NCBI RefSeq assembly: GCF_902167145.1
Contig: NW_023366920.1
Coordinates: 1 to 64,000 of the forward strand
DNA from: Zea mays
Taxonomy: Eukaryota > Streptophyta > Magnoliopsida > Poales > Poaceae
DNA length: 64,000 nt
Reading direction: 5' to 3'
A model generated the notes under the pieces. The model searched no databases. It was not told the DNA's origin and saw only the letters and a list, made by a program, of their open reading frames with translations. Position 1 is the stretch's first letter. Every line of letters begins with the position of its first letter. Shown here piece by piece: positions 45,641 through 59,599 of this stretch. The position numbers and the translations under genes are program-made.

Positions 45641-47899
45641 ATTTTCAATAATACTAGAGGCTAACACCTACGGATTTTAGACCAAGAAATGGTCTCCACC
45701 AGAAATCCAAGAATGTGATCTATGGCAAGGAAACATATGTGGGGTGAGGTGTATGAGCGTCTGGTCGATGATCAATGGCCACACAACCCCCATTTTTGTC
45801 GAAAATAGCCATGAACGACCATTTTGAATAATACCGAAGGCTAACACCTACGGATTTTTGACCAAGAAATGGTCTCCACCAGAAATCCAAGAATGTGATC
45901 TATGGCAAGGAAACATATGTGGGGTGAGGTGTATGAGCCTCTAGTCGATGATCAATGGCCACACAACCCCCATTTTTGTCGAAAATAGCCATGAATGACC
46001 ATTTTCAAAAATACCAAAGGCTAACACGTACGGATTTTTGACCAAGAAATGGTGTCTACCAGAAATCCAAGAATGTGATCTATGGCAAGGAAACATATGT
46101 GGGGTGAGGTGTACGAGCCTCTGGTCAATGATCAATGGCCACACAACCCCCATTTTGCCGAAAATAGCCATGAACGACCATTTTCAATAATACCGAAGGC
46201 TAACACCTACGGATTTTTGACCAAGAAATGGTCTCCACCAGAAATCCAAGAATGTGATCTATGGCAAGGAAACATATGTGGGGTGAGGTGTATGAGCCTA
46301 TGGTCGATGATCAATGGCCACACAACCCCCATTTTTGTCGAAAATAGCCATGAACGACCATTTTCAATAATATCGAAGGCTAACACGTACGAGTTTTTGA
46401 CCAAGAAATGCTCTCCACCAGAAATCCAAGAATGTGATCTACGACAAGGAAACATATGTGGGGTGAGGTGTATGAGCCTCTGGTCTACGATCAATGGCCA
46501 CACAACCCCCATTTTGCCGAAAATAGCCATGAATGACCATTTTCAATAATACCGAAGGCTAACACGTACGAGTTTTTAACCAAGAAATGGTTTCCACCAG
46601 AAATCCAAGAATGTAATCTATGGCAAGGAAACATATGTGGGGTGAGGTTTATGAGCCTCTAGTCGATGATAAATGGCCACACAACCCCCATTTTTTATGA
46701 AAATAGCCATGAGCGACCTTGAAAATAGCCATGAGCGACCATTTTCAATAATACTAGAGGCTAACACCTACGGATTTTAGACCAAGAAATGGTCTCCACC
46801 AGAAATCCAAGAATGTGATCTATGGCAAGGAAACATATGTGTAGTGAGGTGTATGAGCCTCTAGTCGATGATCAATGGCCACACAACCCCCATTTTTGTC
46901 GAAAATAGCCATGAATGACCATTTTCAATAATACCGAAGGCTAACAGCGACCATTTTCAATAATACTAGAGGCTAAGACCTACGGATTTTTGACCAAGAA
47001 ATGGTCTCCACCAGAAATCCAAGAATGTGATCTATGGCAAGGAAACATATGTGGGGTGAGGTGTATGAGCCTCTGGTCGATGATCAATGGCCACACAACC
47101 CCCATTTTGCCGAAAATAGCCATGAATGACCATTTTCAATAATACCAAAGGCTAACACCTACGGATTTTTGACCAAGAAATGGTCTCCACCAGAAATCCA
47201 AGAATGTGATCTATGGCAAGGAAACATATGTGGGGTGAGGTGTACGAGCCTCTGGTCGATGATCAATGGCCACACCACCCCCATTTTGCCGAAAATAACC
47301 ATGAGCGACGATTTTCAATAATATTAGAGGCTAAGACCTACGGATTTTTGACCAAGAAATGGTCTCCACCAGAAATCCAAGAATGTGATCTATGGCAAGG
47401 ATACATATGTGGGGTGAGGTGTATGAGCCTCTGGTCGACGATCAATGGCCACACAACCCCCATTTTTGCTGAAAATAGCCATGAGCGACCATTTTCAATA
47501 ATACTAGAGGCTAAGACCTACGGATTTTTGACCAAGAAATGGTCTCCACCAGAAATCCAAGAATGTGATCTACGACAAGGAAACATATGTGGGGTGAGGT
47601 GTATGAGCCTCTGGTCGACGATCAATGGCCACACAACCCCCATTTTGCCGAAAATAGCCATGAATGACCATTTTCAATAATACCGAAGGCTAACACGTAC
47701 GAGTTTTTAACCAAGAAATGGTCTCCACCAGAAATCCAAGAATGTGATCTACGACAAGGAAACATATGTGGGGTGAGGTGTATGAGCCTCTGGTCGACGA
47801 TCAATGGCCACACAACCCCCATTTTGCCGAAAATAGCCATGAACGACCATTTTCAATAATACCGAAGGCTAACACCTACGGATTTTTGACCAAGAAATG

Positions 47900-50800
47900 G
47901 TCTCCACCAGAAATCCAAGAATGTGATCTATGGCAAGGAAACATATGTGGGGTGAGGTGTATGAGCCTCTGGTCGATGATCAATGGCCACACAACCCCCA
48001 TTTTTGTCGAAAATAGCCATGAACGACCATTTTCAATAATACCGAAGGCTAACACCTACGGATTTTTGACCAAGAAATGGTCTCCACCAGAAATCCAAGA
48101 ATGTGATCTATGGCAAGGAAACATATGTGGGGTGAGGTTTATGAGCCTCTAGTCGATGATAAATGGCCACACAACCCCCATTTTTTATGAAAATAGCCAT
48201 GAGCGACCTTGAAAATAGCCATGAGCGACCATTCTCAATAATACTAGAGGCTAACACCTACGGATTTTAGACCAAGAAATGGTCTCCACCTGAAATCCAA
48301 GAATGTGATCTATGGCAAGGAAACATATGTGGGGTGAGGTTTATGAGCCTCTAGTCGATGATAAATGGCCACACAACCCCCATTTTTGTCGAAAATAGCC
48401 ATGAATGACCATTTTCAAAAATACCAAAGGCTAACACGTACGGATTTTTGACCAAGAAATGGTCTCCACCAGAAATCCAAGAATGTGATCTATGGCAAGG
48501 AAACATATGTGGGGTGAGGTGTACGAGCCTCTGGTCAATGATCAATGGCCACACAACCCCCATTTTGCCGAAAATAGCCATGAACGACCATTTTCAATAA
48601 TACCGAAGGCTAACACGTACGAGTTTTTAACCAAGAAATGGTCTCCACCAGAAATCCAAGAATGTGATCTATGGCAAGGAAACATATGTGGGGTGAGGTT
48701 TATGAGCCTCTAGTCGATGATAAATGGCCACACAACCCCCATTTTTTATGAAAATAGCCATGAGCGACCATTTTCAATAATACTAGAGGCTAAGACCTAC
48801 AGATTTTTGACCAAGAAATGGTCTCCACCAGAAATCCAAGAATGTGATCTATGGCAAGGAAACATATGTGGGGTGAGGTGTATGAGCCTCTGGTCGACGA
48901 TCAATGGCCACACAACCCTAATTTTTGTCGAAAATAGCCATGAACGACCATTTTCAATGACACTGAAGGCTAACACCTACGGATTTTTGACCAAGAAATG
49001 GTCTCCACCATAAATCCAAGAATGTGATCTATGGCAAGGAAACATATGTGTAGTGAGGTGTATGAGCCTCTGGTCGAAGATCAATGGCCACACAACCCCC
49101 ATTTTTGTCGAAAATAGCCATGAATGACCATTTTCAAAAATACCAAAGGCTAACACGTACGGATTTTTGACCAAGAAATGGTCTCCACCAGAAATCCAGG
49201 AATGTGATCTATGGAAAGGAAACATATGTGGGGTGAGGTGTACGAGCCTCTGGTCGATGATCAATGGCCACACAACCCCCATTTTGCCGAAAATAGCCAT
49301 GAACGACCATTTTCAATAATACCGAAGGCTAACACGTACGAGTTTTTAACCAAGAAATGGTCTCCACCAGAAATCCAAGAATGTGATCTATGGCAAGGAA
49401 ACATATGTGGGGTGAGGTGTATGAGCCTCTGGTCGATGATCAATGGCCACACAACCCCCATTTTTGTCGAAAATAGCCATGAACGACCATTTTCAATAAT
49501 ACCGAAGGCTAACACCTACGGATTTTTGACCAAGAAATGGTCTCCACCAAAAATCCAAGAATGTGATCTATGGCAAGGAAACATATGTGGGGTGAGGTTT
49601 ATGAGCCTCTAGTCGATGATAAATGGCCACACAACCCCCATTTTTTATGAAAATAGCCATGAGCGACCTTGAAAATAGCCATGAGCGACCATTTTCAATA
49701 ATACTAGAGGCTAACACCTACGGATTTTAGACCAAGAAATGGTCTCCACCTGAAATCCAAGAATGTGATCTATGGCAAGGAAACATATGTGGGGTGAGGT
49801 TTATGAGCCTCTAGTCGATGATAAATGGCCACACAACCCCCATTTTTGTCGAAAATAGCCATGAATGACCATTTTCAAAAATACCAAAGGCTAACACGTA
49901 CGGATTTTTGACCAAGAAATGGTCTCCACCAGAAATCCAAGAATGTGATCTATGGCAAGGAAACATATGTGGGGTGAGGTGTACGAGCCTCTGGTCAATG
50001 ATCAATGGCCACACAACCCCCATTTTGCCGAAAATAGCCATGAACGACCATTTTCAATAATACCGAAGGCTAACACGTACGAGTTTTTAACCAAGAAATG
50101 GTCTCCACCAGAAATCCAAGAATGTGATCTATGCCAAGGAAACATATGTGGGGTGAGGTTTATGAGCCTCTAGTCAATGATAAATGGCCACACAACCCCC
50201 ATTTTTTATGAAAATAGCCATGAGCGACCATTTTCAATAATACTAGAGGCTAAGACCTACAGATTTTTGACCAAGAAATGGTCTCCACCAGAAATCCAAG
50301 AATGTGATCTATGGCAAGGAAACATATGTGGGGTGAGGTGTATGAGCCTCTGGTCGACGATCAATGGCCACACAACCCTAATTTTTGTCGAAAATAGCCA
50401 TGAACGACCATTTTCAATGACACTGAAGGCTAACACCTACGGATTTTTGACCAAGAAATGGTCTCCACCATAAATCCAAGAATGTGATCTATGGCAAGGA
50501 AACATATGTGTAGTGAGGTGTATGAGCCTCTAGTCGAAAATCAATGGCCACACAACCCCCATTTTTGTCGAAAATAGCCATGAATGACCATTTTCAAAAA
50601 TACCAAAGGCTAACACGTACGGATTTTTGACCAAGAAATGGTCTCCACCAGAAATCCAGGAATGTGATCTATGGAAAGGAAACATATGTGGGGTGAGGTG
50701 TACGAGCCTCTGGTCGATGATCAATGGCCACACAACCCCCATTTTGCCGAAAATAGCCATGAACGACCATTTTCAATAATACCGAAGGCTAACACGTACG

Positions 50801-52500
50801 AGTTTTTAACCAAGAAATGGTCTCCACCAGAAATCCAAGAATGTGATCTATGGCAAGGAAACATATGTGGGGTGAGGTTTATGAGCCTCTAGTCGATGAT
50901 AAATGGCCACACAACCCCCATTTTTGTCGAAAATAGCCATGAGCGACCTTGAAAATAGCCATGAGCGACCATTTTCAATAATACTAGAGGCTAACACCTA
51001 CGGATTTTAGACCAAGAAATGGTCTCCACCAGAAATCCAAGAATGTGATCTATGGCAAGGAAACATATGTGGGGTGAGGTGTATGAGCGTCAGGTCGATG
51101 ATCAATGGCCACACAACCCCCATTTTTGTCGAAAATAGCCATGAACGACCATTTTCAATAATACCGAAGGCTAACACCTACGGATTTTTGACCAAGAAAT
51201 GGTCTCCACCAGAAATCCAAGAATGTGATCTATGGCAAGGAAACATATGTGGGGTGAGGTGTATGAGCCTCTGGTCGACGATCAATGGCCACACAACCCT
51301 AATTTTTGTCGAAAATAGCCATGAACGACCATTTTCAATGACACTGAAGGCTAACACCTACGGATTTTTGACCAAGAAATGGTCTCCACCATAAATCCAA
51401 GAATGTGATCTATGGCAAGGAAACATATGTGTAGTGAGGTGTATGAGCCTCTGGTCGAAGATCAATGGCCACACAACCCCCATTTTTGTCGAAAATAGCC
51501 ATGAATGACCATTTTCAAAAATACCAAAGGCTAACACCTACGGATTTTTGCCCAAGAAATGGTCTCCACCAGAAATCCAAGATTGTGATCTATGGCAAGG
51601 AAACATATGTGGGGTGAGGTGTATGAGCCTCTGGTCGACGATCAATGGCCACACAACCCTAATTTTTGTCGAAAATAGCCATGAACGACCATTTTCAATG
51701 ACATTGAAGGCTAACACCTACGGATTTTTGACCAAGAAATGGTCTCCACCAGAAATTCAAGAATGTGATCTATGGCAAGGAAACATGTGTGGGGTGAGGT
51801 GTATGAGCCTCTGGTCGACGATCAATGGCCACACAACCCCCATTTTGCCGAAAATAGCCATGAATGACCATTTTCAATAATACCAAAGGCTAACACGTAC
51901 GAGTTTTTAACCAAGAAATGGTCTCCACCAGAAATCCAAGAATGTGATCTATGGCAAGGAAACATATGTGGGGTGGGGTGTATGAGCCTCTGGTCGATGA
52001 TCAATGGCCCCTCAACCCCCATTTTTGTCGAAAATAGCCATGAACGACCATTTTCAATAATATCGAAGGCTAACACCTACGGATTTTTGACCAAGAAATG
52101 GTCTCCACCAGAAATCCAAGAATGTGATCTATGACAAGGAAACATATGTGGGGTGAGGTGTATGAGCCTCTGGTCGATGATCAATGGCCACACAACCCCC
52201 ATTTTGCCGAAAATAGCCATGAATGACCATTTTCAATAATACCGAAGGCTAACACGTACGAGTTTTTAACCAAGAAATGGTTTCCACCAGAAATCCAAGA
52301 ATGTAATCTATGCCAAGGAAACATATGTGGGGTGAGGTTTATGAGCCTCTAGTCGATGATAAATGGCCACACAACCCCCATTTTTTATGAAAATAGCCAT
52401 GAGCGACCTTGAAAATAGCCATGAGCGACCATTTTCAATAATACTAGAGGCTAACACCTACGGATTTTAGACCAAGAAATGGTCTCCACCAGAAATCCAA
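47900..52500 (+). repeat. Higher-order repeat, 1460-bp period (eight K180 units)
   Basis: Positions recur 1460 bp apart: 48351/49811, 48492/49952, 48717/50177, 49211/50671, 51074/52534 and 51548/53008. Rare variants confirm shared descent: AATCCAGGAATG near 49195 and 50655, and ATGGAAAGGAAAC near 49212 and 50672. 1460 is eight units plus 20 bp, consistent with one long unit per block. Confidence 0.85.
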
Positions 52501-54500
52501 GAATGTGATCTATGGCAAGGAAACATATGTGGGGTGAGGTGTACGAGCGTCTGGTCGATGATCAATGGCCACACAACCCCCATTTTTGTCGAAAATAGCC
52601 ATGAACGACCATTTTCAATAATACCGAAGGCTAACACCTACGGATTTTTGACCAAGAAATGGTCTCCACCAGAAATCCAAGAATGTGATCTATGGCAAGG
52701 AAACATATGTGGGGTGAGGTGTATGAGCCTCTGGTCGACGATCAATGGCCACACAACCCTAATTTTTGTCGAAAATAGCCATGAACGACCATTTTCAATG
52801 ACACTGAAGGCTAACACCTACGGATTTTTGACCAAGAAATGGTCTCCACCATAAATCCAAGAATGTGATCTATGGCAAGGAAACATATGTGTAGTGAGGT
52901 GTATGAGCCTCTGGTCGAAGATCAATGGCCACACAACCCCCATTTTTGTCGAAAATAGCCATGAATGACCATTTTCAAAAATACCAAAGGCTAACACCTA
53001 CGGATTTTTGCCCAAGAAATGGTCTCCACCAGAAATCCAAGATTGTGATCTATGGCAAGGAAACATATGTGGGGTGAGGTGTATGAGCCTCTGGTCGACG
53101 ATCAATGGCCACACAACCCTAATTTTTGTCGAAAATAGCCATGAACGACCATTTTCAATGACATTGAAGGCTAACACCTACGGATTTTTGACCAAGAAAT
53201 GGTCTCCACCAGAAATCCAAGAATGTGATCTATGGCAAGGAAACATGTGTGGGGTGAGGTGTATGAGCCTCTGGTCGACGATCAATGGCCACACAACCCC
53301 CATTTTGCCGAAAATAGCCATGAATGACCATTTTCAATAATACCAAAGGCTAACACGTACGAGTTTTTAACCAAGAAATGGTCTCCACCAGAAATCCAAG
53401 AATGTGATCTATGGCAAGGAAACATATGTGGGGTGGGGTGTATGAGCCTCTGGTCGATGATCAATGGCCACACAACCCCCATTTTTTATGAAAATAGCCA
53501 TGAGCGACCTTGAAAATAGCCATGAGCGACCATTTTCAATAATACCAGAGGCTAACACCTACGGATTTTAGACCAAGAAATGGTCTCCACCAGAAATCCA
53601 AGAATGTGATCTATGGCAAGGAAACATATGTGGGGTGAGGTGTACGAGCGTCTGGTCGATGATCAATGGCCACACAACCCCCATTTTTGTCGAAAATAGC
53701 CATGAACGACCATTTTCAATAATACCGAAGGCTAACACCTACGGATTATTGACCAAGAAATGGTCTCCACCAGAAATCCAAGAATGTGATCTATGGCAAG
53801 GAAACATATGTGGGGTGAGGTGTATGAGCCTCTGGTCGACGATCAATGGCCACACAACCCTAATTTTTGTCGAAAATAGCCATGAACGACCATTTTCAAT
53901 GACACTGAAGGCTAACACCTACGGATTTTTGACCAAGAAATGGTCTCCACCATAAATCCAAGAATGTGATCTATGGCAAGGAAACATATGTGTAGTGAGG
54001 TGTATGAGCCTCTGGTCGAAGATCAATGGCCACACAACCCCCATTTTTGTCGAAAATAGCCATGAATGACCATTTTCAAAAATACCAAAGGATAACACCT
54101 ACGGATTTTTGCCCAAGAAATGGTCTCCACCAGAAATCCAAGATTGTGATCTATGGCAAGGAAACATATGTGGGGTGAGGTGTATGAGCCTCTGGTCGAC
54201 GATCAATGGCCACACAACCCTAATTTTTGTCGAAAATAGCCATGAACGACCATTTTCAATGACATTGAAGGCTAACACCTACGGATTTTTGACCAAGAAA
54301 TGGTCTCCACCAGAAATCCAAGAATGTGATCTATGGCAAGGAAACATGTGTGGGGTGAGGTGTATGAGCCTCTGGTCGACGATCAATGGCCACACAACCC
54401 CCATTTTGCCGAAAATAGCCATGAATGACCATTTTCAATAATACCAAAGGCTAACACGTACGAGTTTTTAACCAAGAAATGGTCTCCACCAGAAATCCAA
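51000..54500 (+). repeat. Higher-order repeat, 1101-bp period (six K180 units)
   Basis: The variants AAGATTGTGATC (51581, 53041, 54142) and ACATGTGTGGGG (51784, 53244, 54345) recur with spacings of 1460 then 1101 bp. The last block therefore lost two units relative to its neighbour. 1101 is six units plus 21 bp. Confidence 0.83.
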
Positions 54501-57500
54501 GAATGTAATCTATGCCAAGGAAACATATGTGGGGTGAGGTTTATGAGCCTCTAGTCGATGATAAATGGCCACACAACCCCCATTTTTGTCGAAAATAGCC
54601 ATGAACGACCATTTTCAATAATATCGAAGGCTAACACCTACGGATTTTTGACCAAGAAATGGTCTCCACCAGAAATCCAAGAATGTGATCTATGACAAGG
54701 AAACATATGTGGGGTGAGGTGTATGAGCCTCTGGTCGATGATCAATGGCCACACAACCCCTTTTGCCGAAAATAGCCATGAATGACCATTTTCAATAATA
54801 TCGAAGGCTAACACCTACGGATTTTTGACCAAGAAATGGTCTCCACCAGAAATCCAAGAATGTGATCTATGGCAAGGAAACATGTGTGGGGTGAGGTGTA
54901 TGAGCCTCTGGTCGACGATCAATGGCCACACAACCCCCATTTTGCCGAAAATAGCCATGAATGACCATTTTCAATAATACCAAAGGCTAACACGTACGAG
55001 TTTTTAACCAAGAAATGGTTTCCACCAGAAATCCAAGAATGAAATCTATGCCAAGGAAACATATGTGGGGTGAGGTTTATGAGCCTCTAGTCGATGATAA
55101 ATGGCCACACAACCCCCATTTTTTATGAAAATAGCCATGAGCGACCTTGAAAATAGCCATGAGCGACCATTTTCAATAATACTAGAGGCTAACACCTACG
55201 GATTTTAGACCAAGAAATGGTCTCCACCAGAAATCCAAGAATGTGATCTATGGCAAGGAAACATATGTGGGGTGAGGTGTATGAGCGTCTGGTCGATGAT
55301 CAATGGCCACACAACCCCCATTTTTGTCGAAAATAGCCATGAACGACCATTTTCAATAATACCGAAGGCTAACACCTACGGATTTTTGACCAAGAAATGG
55401 TCTAACCAGAAATCCAAGAATGTGATCTATGGAAAGGAAACATATGTGGGGTGAGGTGTATGAGCCTCTAGTCGATGATCAATGGCCACACAACCCCCAT
55501 TTTTGTCGAAAATAGCCATGAACGACCATTTTCAATAATACCGAAGGCTAACACCTACTGATTTTTGACCAAGAAATGGTCTCCACCAGAAATCCAAGAA
55601 TGTGATCTATGGCAAGGAAACATATGTGGGGTGAGGTGTACGAGCCTCTGGTCGTTGATCAATGGCCACACAACCCCCATTTTGCCGAAAATAGCCATGA
55701 ATGACCATTTTCAATAATACCGAAGGCTAACACGTACGAGTTTTTAACCAAGAAATGGTTTCCACCAGAAATCCAAGAATGTAATCTATGGCAAGGAAAC
55801 ATATGTGGGGTGAGGTTTATGAGCCTCTAGTCGATGATAAATGGCCACACAACCCCCATTTTTTATGAAAATAGCCATGAGCGACCTTGAAAATAGCCAT
55901 GAGCGACCATTTTCAATAATACTAGAGGCTAACACCTATGGATTTTAGACCAAGAAATGGTCACCACCAGAAATCCAAGAATGTGATCTATGGCAAGGAA
56001 ACATATGTGGGGTGAGGTGTATGAGCGTCTGGTCGATGATCAATGGCCACACAACCCCCATTTTTGTCGAAAATAGCCATGAACGACCATTTTCAATAAT
56101 ATCGAAGGCTAACACCTATGGATTTTTGACCAAGAAATGGTCTCCACCATAAATCCAAGAATGTGATCTATGGCAAGGAAACATATGTGTAGTGAGGTGT
56201 ATGAGCCTCTGGTCGAAGATCAATGGCCACACAACCCCCATTTTTGTCGAAAATAGCCTTGAATGACCATTTTCAAAAATACCAAAGGCTAACACGTACG
56301 AGTTTTTAACCAAGAAATGGTCTCCACCAGAAATCCAAGAAAGTGATCTATGGCAAGGAAACATATGTGGGGTGAGGTGTATGAGCGTCTGGTCGATGAT
56401 CAATGGCCACACAACCCCCATTTTTGTCGAAAATAGCCATGAACGACCATTTTCAATAATACCGAAGGCTAACACCTACGGATTTTTGACCAAGAAATGG
56501 TCTCCACCAGAAATCCAAGAATGTGATCTATGGCAAGGAAACATATGTGGGGTGAGGTGTATGAGCCTCTGGTCGATGATCAATGGCCACACAACCCCCA
56601 TTTTTGTCGAAAATAGCCATGAATGACCATTTACAATAATACCGAAGGCTAACACCTACGGATTTTTGACCAAGAAATGGTCTCCACCAGAAATCCAAGA
56701 ATGTGATCTATGGCAAGGAAACATATGTGGGGTGAGGTGTATGAGCGTCTGGTCGATGATCAATGGCCACACAACCCCCATTTTTCCGAAAATAGCCATG
56801 AATGACCATTTTCAATAATACCAAAGGCTAACACGTACGAGTTTTTAACCAAGAAATGGTCTCCACTAGAAATCCAAGAATGTGATCTATGGCAAGGAAA
56901 CATATGTGGGGTGAGGTGTATGAGCCTCTAGTCGATGATAAATGGCCACACAACCCCCATTTTTTATGAAAATAGCCATGAGCGACCTTGAAAATAGCCA
57001 TGAGCGACCATTTTCAATAATACTAGAGGCTAACACCTACGGATTTTAGACCAAGAAATGGTCTCCACCAGAAATCCAAGAATGTGACCTATGGCAAGGA
57101 AACATATGTGGGGTGAGGTGTACGAGCGTCTGGTCGATGATCAATGGCCACACAACCCCCATTTTTGTTGAAAATAGCCATGAACGACCATTTTCAATAA
57201 TACCGAAGGCTAACACCTACGGATTTTTGACCAAGAAATGGTCTCCACCAGAAATCAAAGAATGTGATCTATGGCAAGGAAACATATGTGGGGTGAGGTG
57301 TATGAGCCTCTAGTCGATGATCAATGGCCACACAACCCCCATTTTTGTCGAAAATAGCCATGAATGACCATTTTCAAAAATACCAAAGGCTAACACGTAC
57401 GGATTTTTAACCAAGAAATGGTCTCCACCAGAAATCCAAGAATGTGATCTATGGCAAGGAAACATATGTGGGGTGAGGTGTACGAGCCTCTGGTCGATGA

Positions 57501-59599
57501 TCAATGGCCACACAACCCCCATTTTGCCGAAAATAGCCATGAATGACCATTTTCAATAATACCGAAGGCTAACACGTACGAGTTTTTAACCAAGAAATGG
57601 TCTCCACCAGAAATCCAAGAATGTGATCTATGGCAAGGAAACATATGTGGGGTGAGGTGTATGAGCGTCTGGTCGATGATCAATGGCCACACAACCCCCA
57701 TTTTTGTCGAAAATAGCCATGAACGACCATTTTCAATAATACTGAAGGCTAACACCTACAGATTTTTGACCAAGAAATGGTCTCCACCAGAAATCCAAGA
57801 ATGTGATCTATGGCAAGGAAACATATGTGGGGTGAGGTGTATGAGCCTCTGGTCGACGATCAATGGCCACACAACCCTAATTTTTGTCGAAAATAGCCAT
57901 GAACGACCATTTTCAATGACACTGAAGGCTAACACCTACGGATTTTTGACCAAGAAATGGTCTCCACCATAAATCCAAGAATGTGATCTATGGCAAGGAA
58001 ACATATGTGTAGTGAGGTGTATGAGCCTCTGGTCGAAGATCAATGGCCACACAACCCCCATTTTTGTCGAAAATAGCCATGAGCGACCATTTTCAATAAT
58101 ACTAGAGGCTAAGACCTACGGATTTTTGACCAAGAAATGGTCTCCACCAGAAATCCAAGAATGTGATCTATGGCAAGGAAACATATGTGGGGTGAGGTGT
58201 ATGAGCCTCTGGTCGATGATCAATGGCCACACAACCCCCATTTTTGTCGAAAATAGCCATGAATGACCATTTACAATAATACCGAAGGCTAACACCTACG
58301 GATTTTTGACCAAGAAATGGTCTCCACCAGAAATCCAAGAATGTGATCTATGGCAAGAAAACATATGTGGGGTGAGGTGTATGAGCGTCTGGTCGATGAT
58401 CAATGGCCACACAACCCCCATTTTGCCGAAAATAGCCATGAATGACCATTTTCAATAGTACCAAAGGCTAACACGTACGAGTTTTTAACCAAGAAATGGT
58501 CTCCACCAGAAATCCAAGAATGTGATCTATGGCAAGGAAACATATGAGGGGTGAGGTGTACGAGCCTCTGGTCGACGATCAATGGCCACAGAACCCCCAT
58601 TTTTTATGAAAATAGCCATGAGCGACCTTGAAAATAGCCATGAGCGACCATTTTCAATAATACTAGAGGCTAACACCTACAGATTTTAGACCAAGAAATG
58701 GTCTCCACCAGAAATCCAAGAATGTGATCTATGGCAAGGAAACATATGTGGGGTGAGGTGTATGAGCCTCTGGTCGATGATCAATGGCCACACAACCCCC
58801 ATTTTTGTCGAAAATAGCCATGAACGACCATTTTCAATAATACCGAAGGCTAACACCTACGGATTTTTGACCAAGAAATGGTCTCCACCAGAAATCCAAG
58901 AGTGTGATCTATGGCAAGGAAACATATGTGGGGTGAGGTGTATGAGCGTCTGGTCGATGATCAATGGCCACACAACCCCCATTTTTGTCGAAAATAGCCA
59001 TGAACGACCTTGAAAATAGCCATGAGCGACCATTTTCAATAATACTAGAGGCTAACACCTACGGATTTTAGACCAAGAAATGGTCTCCACCAGAAATCCA
59101 AGAATGTGATCTATGGCAAGGAAACATATGTGGGGTGAGGTGTATGAGCCTCTGGTCGATGATAAATGGCCACACAACCCCCATTTTGCCGAAAATAGCC
59201 ATGAACGACCATTTTCAATAATACCGAAGGCTAACACGTTCGAGTTTTTAACCAAGAAATGGTCTCCACCAGAAATCCAAGAATGTGATCTATGGAAAGG
59301 AAACATATGTGGTGTGAGGTGTATGAGCCTCTGGTCGATGATCAATGGCCACACAACCCCCATTTTTGTCGAAAATAGCCATGAACGACCATTTTCAATA
59401 ATATCGAAGGCTAACACCTACGGATTTTTGACCAAGAAATGGTCTCCACCAGAAATCCAAGAATGTGATCTACGACAAGGAAACATATGTGGGGTGAGGT
59501 GTATGAGCCTCTGGTCGACGATCAATGGCCACACAACCACCATTTTGCCGAAAATAGCCATGAATGACCATTTTCAATAATACCGAAGGCTAACACGTA

